64,000 nt of DNA from Cladopsammia gracilis (Eukaryota; Cnidaria; Anthozoa; Scleractinia; Dendrophylliidae), in contig JAJGOT010000169.1 of assembly GCA_022457155.1 (NCBI GenBank), positions 728,501 to 792,500 of the forward strand, in the 5' to 3' direction. The number at the start of each line of letters is the position of its first letter. Within the stretch, counting starts at the first letter, position 1. Position numbers and translations under genes: made by a program. The notes below the pieces were generated by a model. The model saw only the letters and a program-made list of their open reading frames with translations, was not told the DNA's origin and ran no database searches. Positions 34,073-42,731 of the stretch are shown piece after piece.

Positions 34073-35320
34073 GGGACCTTAAGATTCAAGGACGGGAGGA
34101 ACGAGGACGGCTACCGGAAGTAAACGTGCACTACTAAGCATGCGCACGAGAACTTCCCACTCGCGTGCTTGCCGTCCTAGTCTCGTCGAGAACGCCATTT
34201 CGTGGGTTTTGCCGTCGTGTCGAGAACGTGAGTATTTTCGTCGTGTTTTCACTTGTAAAGTGTTTCAATCGATTCCATTTTTAGATATACTTACGATATT
34301 GCTTTTTAAGATCACATTTTTGTGATTGTAGTGTAAATGACTGTACAAAAAAGAGGTAAAATGTTTTGATAAATATACTCACTATGTATTTGTTTGTGTT
34401 TCAGTCGTCGCCATGAATTTTCCCCGCGTCAACAACAGGATCCACGGCCAAAATACTAAATCATTGTAGGTAAATTTGAAGACGTCTGGTAGAAATGGGG
34501 TACCAATCGAGTAAAGAAAGCACAACAAAAGGTTACTTCGATCTTTAGTTATGATTTTATTTGATAGTTTGATTTGTTATGTTTTTAGTCGGAAGTCGAT
34601 GTTTACCTTCTGCTCAGTTATGGCAAATGATAAATTGAATGTTTCAACGATAATTCGCAAGTGGATTTAGCCTTATTCAAGGGCTTGCTTTTGATTATAA
34701 TTTTCAGGGAGCCAATGGTTTGGAGCACTCTACACGACGAGATGTTATGCAGAGAAATATTCATTTGGTAGTAGACCCCTTCACTGGCACAAAAAAGAGT
34801 ACGGTGGCAAGAGGAACAAAGTGGGAACAGGTCGCCGAAAACTTAAACAAAATTCAGGCTGTGTACTTCAAAGTTGACACCTTCAATTCCAGGAGCTGTT
34901 GTACCATGGTGGTAAAACAAACGTTTCGGGAATATCCAGTGCTTCTACAAGTAGAGGAGTTTCAGTTTTCTCAAAGAGAAATTCGGCTTTACATTCCGAT
35001 TTATCCAGCGCGTCCAAGTCAAATAGTTCGTACTGTTAATATGGAAATTCTGGATTCTTGGAAAAATTTTCTTTATACAGCACGAAAAACTCAACATCGT
35101 CTATAGTACCTTCGTTGTAGCTTTCTAAAAGAAGATTTCTGGCATCTTTAAAGGACGTCATTGCTGGTATATTAAACGAAAAGTATCGGCGTCGCCGTCC
35201 TACGTGAAAATACACATTCTTAAGTATTTTGTCTTTGGTGGGGACGACGGGATTAGTCCCAGTCTCACTCGTCCAGTGCCGTCCCCGTCCTTGCCTCCCG
35301 TCCTTGTATCTTAAGGTCCC
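34073..35320 (+). mobile_element. DNA transposon with Myb-like remnant, TAATA duplication
   Basis: 1,248 bp. Terminal inverted repeats of about 38 bp (GGGACCTTAAGATTCAAGGA left; GGGACCTTAAGATACAAGGA from the right), rich in GGACGGG. Flanked by TAATA at 34068-34072 and 35321-35325. It carries a Myb/SANT-like remnant but no transposase, so it is non-autonomous. Myb-like accessory genes are typical of PIF/Harbinger elements, but those duplicate 3 bp (TWA); here the shared word is 5 bp, or 3 bp (AAT) if the outer A/T pair is counted into the ends. Confidence 0.85.
34709..35106 (+). pseudogene. Myb/SANT-like DNA-binding remnant inside the element
   Basis: An ATG at 34709 starts a short frame (DEMLCREI), then a shift near 34,760 moves to the frame with VVDPFTGTKKSTVARGTKW and EQVAENLNKI..YFKVD. 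The C-terminal part shifts again near 34,905 to a Ser-rich tail. RGxxWEx(I/V)AxxLN is the core of the Myb/SANT-like domain in many cnidarian transposon accessory proteins, which bind the TIRs. Broken in at least two places. Confidence 0.55.
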
Positions 35321-35673
35321 TAATAGCCGTCAGGACTGCATGTGATCTTTCGATATAGTGGGTGGTCTGTTGCTAGATTGAGGGATATACTGTGAGCAAA
35401 AACTCGAACACAATGCTTCTGCTCAAAGTACTTACGGGCGAGCGGTTCGAACAGATTGCCCCAGGTACAGGCCGTATTGTTGTGCATGTCGGCTGGCTAT
35501 ATTTTCTTTAAGAGCAAGCTCTTTGGTGTTTCAAATGGAGAATCGCCTGTCAAGGCTGCAATTTCGGACGCGCCAATAGAATTTTGTCGGTAGCTCACCC
35601 AGTCAGCGCTCTTTTGTTTCAGACCAGTGTTCCTCGATTTGAGAAAGTTCAAGAACACTTGTGTTGTCGTCAT

Positions 35674-36137
35674 CATTGATATACAAAGGGAAAGTGTTTC
35701 TTCAATTGGTAAAACCCGAGCATCTCTGTTCGAAACGCTGCGAGTGATGTCTTGCCTTCGATGAAATCTGCAACAAATCTTGCATTACGGATCCTGCGTA
35801 AAGGGTCAAGATCATTCAGACTTATAAAGGTTTTTTGTTCTTGCTCTTGCTCATCAAGCCATGTATTCAGCTCATGCTGGCTGATGTTTGAGTTTGCAAG
35901 GACATCTCGAATAACCACCAGCGGTGGTGGTGGTGGTGGTAAAACCACCTCATGTTCGTGAAGAACTCGAAGGTTTCTTCTAAAAGGCGGGCAACCCTTA
36001 TTCATATGATTATAAAACGTTGACATGCAAACCATTCGCTGACAGTCGGGGCAGGGGATTTTTGAGTTACTTGCCTTCAGTTGCCTAGCAAAGCATAGCA
36101 TAGGCATTGTGTATACAAGGGGTAAGCGTTTATTCAA
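35674..36137 (-). CDS. Cys/His-rich protein of the viral block
   Basis: Open frame ending at 35674, just where the exonuclease ATG begins. The listed start at 36137 is not ATG; internal ATGs at 36107 (MPMLCFARQL) are candidates. It holds a zinc-finger-like CPDCQRMVC...FYNHMNKGCP, then seven prolines encoded by a (GGT)n tract at 35928-35941, and a charged helical part (WLDEQEQEQKTF). Overlap with the downstream gene suggests one transcription unit. Function unknown; possibly a DNA-binding partner of the exonuclease. Confidence 0.45.
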
Positions 36138-36257
36138 TTGACAACACCGACCTCAGTTCACACAGGAGGCGTTAAATCATGCAATCTAACCCTTATTTGA
36201 AGTGGGGCTGTAACGCAAAGGCATCGTTAAGTGGGGTCGTATAGAATTGATCACTAT

Positions 36258-36466
36258 GTAGTATAGGGAGTGGGTGTATCCGACCCCAGCTCCAAACACC
36301 CGAATAACCGCTTATTTTGGAACTCACGAACGCCCGAGTTACCGGGCCCCCAGGGCGAATGCAATGAGCCCTGGGGGCATGGTAACTCGGGCGTTCGGGA
36401 GTTCCCAAAATAAGCGGTTATTCGGGCGTTTGGAGCTGGGGTCGGATCACCCACTTCCTATACTAC
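36258..36466. repeat. Foldback 1, about 100-bp arms
   Basis: GTAGTATAGG at the left pairs with CCTATACTAC at the right; arms are near-identical through CGAACGCCCGAGTTAC, loop about 20 nt with CAGGGC...GCCCTG. Lies 120 bp beyond the viral block. Confidence 0.85.
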
Positions 36467-36504
36467 TGGGACGCTGAATGCAGTAGTGTTTTCAGTCAAA
36501 GCGA

Positions 36505-37115
36505 GTGTTCTCTTCAGCGCAACTTTGCAATGCTGCAGCGCAATATTCCAATATTGATTAGCAGTTTGCTCGAGAAACTTGCAAATTTGCTCAGAAAGCT
36601 TCCAAGTTTTGTTTGCATTTTGACAAGTTCAAGTTTTTATTCTTCCTGTATGGCTGAAATAATACTAATTCTGTGTCAAATAGGAAAAAAAAATAGCTGT
36701 CCTATGCTTGACCGTTCATTAACAGACTGCAAGAAATAGGTGACAGGTTGAGTTCACATCGCCAAACTGGGAACAGTGCTTCAAAATTCAAATTTGCTCC
36801 GCAAGTTGCGGCTTACGTTTTTGATTTTGAAGCGTGGTTCCCAGTTTGGTGATGTGAACTCAACATGTTGCTAATTTCTCGCAGTCTTTGATAAACAGTC
36901 GACCACAAGGCAATTATTTTTTTCCTCTTTGACAAATGAGTGGTATTATTTCAGTTTTCTACACGAAAAAATGAAAACCGGAACTTAAAACTCAAATGGA
37001 GCTTGGCAACTCGCTCAAGCAAATTTAAATTTAATTTGCAAGTAGCTCGAGTAAATTGCTAATCAATATTGGAATATTGCGCCGCAACATTGCAAAGTTG
37101 AGCGGGAAAGAGGGA
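36505..37115. repeat. Foldback 2, about 300-bp arms
   Basis: GCAATATTCCAATATTGATTAG near 36540 pairs with CTAATCAATATTGGAATATTGC near 37060. The core GTTGAGTTCACATCGCCAAA (36748) pairs with 36843-36862. Centre near 36,805. Non-coding. Confidence 0.8.
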
Positions 37116-37254
37116 GCTGATTTGACTGTAATTATAAGTCGAGAGAAGATAACAGACTGCAATCTTTGTAGCTGTCTTACTGTACAATCTTTAGTCTTCA
37201 GGCGCTATATGGTATTATTATTATTAATGTTGCTCTCAGAACATCTTTATCCAT

Positions 37255-37480
37255 TCACAGGAAAAAATACCAGGTTTCCAATTTTGGATATTTTAGGGTA
37301 TTTAAAGAATACCCAAAAAAATCCCAAATTTGGAAGAGTGAGACAAGTCCCAACCTTGGGAATTTGCTGGTTGGGACTTGTCTCACTTTGCCAAATTTGG
37401 GAATTTTGTGGGTGTTCTATAAATACCCAAAAAAATCCCAAAATGGGAATCATGTATTTTTTTCCTGTGATTAGTTTCAC
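37255..37480. repeat. Foldback 3
   Basis: GGAAAAAATACCAGG...GTGAGACAAGTCCCAACC pairs with GGTTGGGACTTGTCTCAC... and TTTTTTTCC. Loop near 37,357. Confidence 0.75.
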
Positions 37481-37637
37481 ATGTTCACAGTTCTCTAAAT
37501 GGTTCTTTATCTTCTCTTGACTTCAGCATTGCTCTCAGAGTCCCGTCCTGCAATATTTGATTCTTTACCCCCAAATAATCCCATAAGCGCTCGCACTAAT
37601 GCTCTCGGCCCAAGCCACCACTCTTTTCTAAAATGAG

Positions 37638-37784
37638 CTATTGCCTTGTTCTCAAATTGTGTTCAAGGCGGAGAATGGAATCGACTTCTTGTTGCAAACG
37701 TGTGGTTCTTGTTGAACTGCTGTGCAGCGATGCGATACTTGACAAGTATTTAAAGTTTTCCTCAGTCAGTTCTGTCAACTGGTC
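37638..37784 (-). CDS. Terminal exon, coiled coil
   Basis: Acceptor aaatttttggatt...tttcag at 37785, 48 residues then TAG: DQLTELTEENFKYLSSIASL, followed by a Ser/Thr stretch and QQEVDSILRLEHNLRTRQ. A clean splice site and strong helical periodicity argue that it is a real last exon. Its upstream exons (to the right) were not found; they may be displaced by the elements at 38.7-40.4 kb. Family not identified, though similar tails occur in transposon-linked cnidarian proteins. Confidence 0.4.
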   Translation of the reverse strand, partial: DQLTELTEENFKYLSSIASLHSSSTRTTRLQQEVDSILRLEHNLRTRQ

Positions 37785-38138
37785 CTGAAATTTTTGGATT
37801 AAGAACAAAATGATAATGCTAGACATACTGGTAATCAATCTTAGAGTCGGCTTTGAGTATCAGGGCTGGCATTTAGTTTTCAGTCACCTGTAGTACTGAA
37901 GTACACACCAGCAGTAACAGAGTGAAACAAACCTACAACAGTCAGGACTACCCATAACATCAATGTCTCACTAAGGGTACTAACAACAACTTTATTTAAA
38001 ATACAGTACCCTTTAAGTTATCATGTTATTGAGGTGTCTATAAGGAGAACTTCAACTGTCATTACTGTATTATTATTCAATGTGACAATTTTATATTAGA
38101 ACTTATACTCTTGTCATAACTTAATTCATTGTCCTATA

Positions 38139-38407
38139 GGTAATTGGAGGCCAGGACAAAAACCTACCAAGGAAATGTTAACCCTGATATCTTCTAGAAT
38201 GAAGAACCAAAAGGCAAAGGCAATAATCAGGGAAGATAGAAATCCGGTTGTGCCATCTCTTTTGCTTGAAAAGAAACAGTCGTTCAATGAGGAGGAAGAT
38301 CGTGTGAAAACTGTTTACTTTCCAACATGCTGGAGATGCAGTCAACGATGCCAATTCTGTGTAAAAAGGAAAAAGTGTTTTCCAAAGTTTGGAAATTTCA
38401 GTATGGA
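38139..38407 (+). CDS. Internal exon with Cys cluster
   Basis: Acceptor tcctatag and donor GAGTA-type (ATGGA|gtaagt) frame an open exon starting NWRPGQKPTKEMLTLISSR, with a C-terminal cluster TCWRCSQRCQFCVKRKKC (CxxC...CxxC), a possible small zinc site. The other exons are uncertain. The acidic exon at 55,110-55,409 is in the same orientation, so the giant element between may sit in an intron of this gene. Product unknown. Confidence 0.4.
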
Positions 38408-38737
38408 GTAAGTACATTTGTTAAAATTTATGTGCCACACAGTAGTCCTTTTATATTGGCCTTTAAATTGGCATAGAAAATTTTCCAGTGTTAAGTGTTA
38501 GCAGACAGTATGTCATTAGAGCACTAAATGTACTAAAGTTGTCTGCCTAGTTACAAAGATTTTATACAAGATGAAATGGATTATTAATCCCACTATAACC
38601 AGCTGTGAAGCAAATGGAAGGTAAGACACAGAGAAGTGCCCTTGTACAGTGGAATTTTCGCACTTAAAGGCTGTGCTCACACTGTACCAGATGGCCTGGA
38701 TATTGGCATGCAAAAAGATAGTTGAATAGTCAATTAA

Positions 38738-39750
38738 CCCTTTAACTCCCAAATTTCTTTGGGTTCCCAAAGCAGTTTTGTGGGGCTAGGCAATCTGTAG
38801 AATTTCGTGACTGCATATAAATAGCTCACATAAAAATATACGCTGTTTCAAATCAACGTGGGCTCGAATTTTCATTGTGACGTCAGTATTCAGCCGTTGC
38901 TCGTTCGATTAGCGATCACACGGACTCAAATCTGATAAGAATTTGGTTTATAAGTGCTTTTTCGAGTCATTTTTCACTGCAGAAACCCCCAGGCTGGCAT
39001 CATTAAGCTGGAATGGTGGGCAGAGGCAAACGTCTGAAAGAAACCAGAGGTGAGAGATGATTTGACCATGACTGGAATGCCAAAAGTATCTGTAGCAAAA
39101 CATGGCGGTCCATGAGTGAAGTTGTCTCTCTGGCCCGTCTGCGGTTGGATTTCGAGACCTACCAAGGCAATTTGGACGACTTTTGACTTCTAAAAAAATG
39201 CAATCGGTGCAATATTTTGCCAGTTGGTCTGGGTGGCTCGACACTTATAAAAAATATATCAAACAGAGGTAGGTAAACTTGCATGCCGCCGGTATGGTTG
39301 AATTACCCAGAATTCCTTTCGGTCGTGCATAAGGATATTATAAGTTTGCAAGAATAGCTCTGATTGAATGGAAATTGCTCGGTCTGTTGAAATATTGATG
39401 GGAATTTTTCTAAGTGGATGCAGAGGAATAGGTTCGAAGTTAGCTGCAAATGTACACTTTTGGATTTAGAGTTACTTTTTCATTAAAAGAAATTGATGCA
39501 AAGATGTGCGTTGTTTGTTGTTTTCCTGGGAAGTAGAAAATGGGCATTTCTGGATTTGCTGTCGAATGAACAACCATATGCAGCGGAAATCCAAAGTTGT
39601 AGTCAAGTAGTTGGTTGTTAATGCTGAAACTTATCGCTTTGCCCTAACAAGGGATCATTACTATCATTTGTGTAGATTTGTGAAAGCTGCAGATTTTTAA
39701 ATCACTACCAGTGATTTTCGTACGAATATGTACGATTGGGAGTTAAAGGG
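38738..39750. mobile_element. TTAA-flanked non-autonomous element 1
   Basis: 15-bp terminal inverted repeats CCCTTTAACTCCCAA, flanked by TTAA at 38734-38737 and 39751-39754. 1,013 bp, no transposase. CCC ends plus TTAA target suggest the piggyBac group (Kolobok also uses TTAA). Confidence 0.8.
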
Positions 39751-39754
39751 TTAA

Positions 39755-40365
39755 GGGGGATGAAACTTAACTACAGTTTTAGAATCGTTGCTAGGGACAT
39801 TATTTCATGGTTAGCATTTCTCGCATGTCATAAACTGCTAATATGGTGGGAGCTATGAAACTGAGCACAAGACATCACTAAATCAACATTGCACATGCGT
39901 AACTAGTGCCAGTCCCCAACCGCGCGTAAGAATGAAAAAGCGCAAAAACTCAAAGGAAATGAGATAACAAAAGTTTTTGTGAATCATAAGCAATGCAACG
40001 GTTTTTTAAATCTGTAGCATGGAATTACCGTTACACAAAAGAAAAGGAAAGCTATTAAAGAAAAATTATGTATTAAAATGCACCTTTATGATATCATAGC
40101 TTTCTCAATAACTTGAATTTTAACAAATCCATGCTACAGATTTTCTTATGAGGATGTTCTTAAGCCGTTAACAAATGTTTGAGTTTTAAGGGGTTTTCTG
40201 TTCTGGTCACGTGACTTACCAAATATGACTGCGAGTCATGAAATTTGATGGAACCTTCAACAGAATGAACACGACCAAACATCATAGCTGAGGAATTAAA
40301 GAAACTCAATATATGATGTTTGGAACTCTTCTATAGCAATCACCTTGTAGTTAAGTTTCTCCCCC
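39755..40365. mobile_element. TTAA-flanked non-autonomous element 2
   Basis: About 20-bp ends GGGGGATGAAACTTAACTAC (1-nt gap against the right end), flanked by TTAA at 39751-39754 and 40366-40369. A second inverted pair (AATCTGTAGCATGGA / TCCATGCTACAGATT) lies inside. It shares its left TTAA with element 1. Confidence 0.8.
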
Positions 40366-40555
40366 TTAAATGCACTTGAACATCTCTGATCCTGTAATAA
40401 TGTAATGTGAAGTTCTTCTCCAAAAAAAACATACAACAATCCCTTCTCTGTATTAGATCAGCACTTTAACATTTTTCTTAACAAGGAATCTCCATAATAT
40501 TGCAATTTACTGGGTGCAAGTTCTTCCATTGAAGCTCAAATTCCAAGACAGCCCC

Positions 40556-40565
40556 AAATTAGCAA
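40556..40565. repeat. Left target-site duplication of the giant MULE
   Basis: AAATTAGCAA, identical and in the same orientation at 54959-54968. Confidence 0.8.
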
Positions 40566-41308
40566 GGGTGTGTCTGAAACGAAGACCCAAAAACGAAGAC
40601 CGAAGACCGAAGACCCCCTGGTCTAAAACGAAGACCCCCTGGTCTAAAACGAAGACCCCCTTGTCTAAAACGAAGACCCCCTGGTCTAAAACGAAGACCC
40701 CCTGGTCTAAAACGAAGACCCCCTGGTCTAAAACGAAGACCCCCTGGTCTAAAACGAAGACCCCTTGGTCTAAAACGAAGACCTCCTGAAATTATTAACG
40801 TAGTCATATTGTAAGATCACCTTGTCGCTAGTGGCCTAGTCTACGCGTTGCGTGACACCCCAAAAATCGCTGCATTTTAAGTGTTGTTTGTGTGAAAGCT
40901 CTTATATAATTATTTAAAAGGGAAATCCAAGGAGAAATGATAGAAAAATTCAAGAAATTGAAGCAGGGATGATTAGGCATGATGCATGGATCGATGATTG
41001 TTGATTGATTGGAGTCCAATTCGTCGAGACAAAAGCCGTCAAATTTCGTCAAATTAGGTTTCAGAAAAACCCAAAATAACCAGATGTCCCGCGCATTTCG
41101 ACCTAAGACCTCTGAAAATGTAAGACCTCTGAAATAATTAACGTAGTCATATTGTTAAGATCACCTTGACAAGCAACTGCATTAATAGTCTCGGCTAGTC
41201 TACGCGTTGCGTGACATCCCAAAAATCGGCTGCGTAGGCTACAGCATTTTAAGTGTTGTTTGACCTGTGACCTGAGCGGAAGTCATTTCAAATGCAAATC
41301 CCTTGTGG
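40566..41308 (+). repeat. Left terminal inverted repeat of the giant MULE
   Basis: Order inwards: GGGTGTGTCT, 21-bp minisatellite (40580-40792), then unique TIR sequence (CTAGTCTACGCGTTGCGTGA, GGTTTCAGAAAAACCC, ATGTCCCGCGCATTTCGACC), a repeat of CTACGCGTTGCGTGACA at about 41200, and GACCTGTGACCTGAGCGGAA to about 41308. Confidence 0.8.
40580..40792. repeat. 21-bp minisatellite, about 9 units (left)
   Basis: Unit AAAACGAAGACCCCCTGGTCT, nearly invariant; one unit has TTG for TGG. Confidence 0.95.
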
Positions 41309-42731
41309 TCTAACAGTTATCGATGTCTTAAAGGAAGTGTGTACGACGCCAGTATGTTAGCGCGAATTTGCAATTTTTTTTTGTTTTCTCTTTGGCTCAA
41401 TGGAGTCAATAAATGCAAGTCGTCGAGACAAAAGACAGGCGTCCAGTTAGATACACCCGGCCTGTATCCAGCTTATACAGCGATTATGCACTTGAAATGT
41501 CCTTAAACGCTCCCCCCCCCATCCCTCCCCCATCCCCTCCCTTCCTTTCCAATTTCCCCGGAAATTTTGCAACCATCCAAGGCCAACTGCTAGCACCATC
41601 GAAGTAACCCTGCTGATTTCAACGAACATATCACGTTCTTATTAGAAAACAAAAATGTCATCCTAGTTTTGACAAAAATGAAGTTACAACTCACATTACA
41701 AATAGAAACAGACGCTTTAATATAAGGTAAGAAAGGTTGTTAATCACTCTGTCCCATGTAATGTATATCTGTAAAACGATTGTAACAAAAACTAACGAAA
41801 TGCTAACGAAACTAAGTTCATGTTGCAAGAATTTTTCACTTCATTTAAAATACTCATGTGCAGGTGATTTTTATATGGGACGCTTTCTATCTGGCCAAAT
41901 TTTCAATTTTCCTGAGATTTTCTTTTCCAAATGGAAATAAATTCCAATTTACACGAAAATACGTACATTAAAAAAAACCCTCGCGCGGTGTCAAAATAAA
42001 TCACTCACGTTTTTTTACGCACATTGACTTCCGTTCAGTTCTAATCATTTGGAACATCCGAAAAGTAAAACTTGAGTACCAACGATTGTTGTTTGATTGC
42101 TTTCCAATTTCCAGTGACATGGTAACTATCATCTCGAGTTCATCCACTTACTGGGAAAATTTGTGGTCAATAGAAAGCGACTCATTGAGTTTCGAAAACT
42201 GAAACGTGTAACAAACAATATACTTTAAATTCATCCATTTCCCACATTGAGAAGCGGCTACGAGTAGGTGAACGTTGAATGTGATAAACGCACCATTCGC
42301 TACAACACTACTGTGACTATCGTTCGAAGCAATAATAGGCAAACATAAACGTAACATAACAAGAACAAGGTGCCATACAAATCTATGAAATGATTAAATT
42401 GTCTTCTGCCAAAATGTCCGTCTTTCTTTAACTGTTTAAAAAGCCAATGAGGCTCACATACTAATTGTCCACTGGTAAAAAGCACTTTAAACTACTGTTA
42501 GTCCTTGAGTTTTCCTTATATAGTTATGGTGCGTTCCAGTGAAGAGTAGAAAGATACAAGTAATGCTTTTCCGGCTAACAGCAGAAGGGGCCCTATAGTA
42601 CCTTGGCATTTAATATAATTGAAATTACAGTGGAAAATTGCCTTGTCTTTTTCATGTCCATTCAGCGTTAAAGCACACCGATGAAACCGATATGCTGGCT
42701 CGTTTTTTAACGATTCTAAATACAGTATGTC
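41309..42731. other. MULE interior, 3' of the transposase
   Basis: No gene seen. C-rich patch near 41,510-41,560 and otherwise AT-rich sequence. Confidence 0.4.

Larger units (their letters stand above)
33152..35676 (-). pseudogene. YqaJ/lambda-exonuclease-type recombinase gene, transposon-interrupted
   Basis: Minus strand. ATG at 35676 overlaps the previous stop (ATGATGA-like). Frame one to 35497 carries GASEIAALTG. A second frame (about 35496-35326) has WGNLFEPLARKYFEQ and SPDG. After the insertion the next segment (34067-33770) has EFKCPFKR and YYTTQLQTGLA, and 33791-33366 a charged C-terminal part. GxSE, W-G-x-x-FE, the ExK pair in EFKCP and QxxxG are the YqaJ nuclease signature (two-metal 5'-3' exonuclease used in viral recombination). 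Breaks: shifts near 35,500 and 33,780, a stop near 33,366, and the element at 34073-35320 within the gene. Near 33,300-33,470 a segment (FH[K/E]NLASLRKKI) is present twice. Described only; dead copy. Confidence 0.65.

Noticed and set aside
36193..36477. Frames of 66-71 codons on both strands
   Set aside because: Mirror frames produced by foldback 1.
38948..39244. 98-codon minus-strand frame
   Set aside because: Lies wholly inside the non-autonomous TTAA element 1 and has no domain.
40580..40792. CRISPR-like appearance of the regular 21-bp units
   Set aside because: Units are head to tail without variable spacers, in a eukaryotic transposon end.
40514..40807. Frames on both strands over the left 21-bp array
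   Set aside because: Artefact of the 21-bp period; no domain and no start context.
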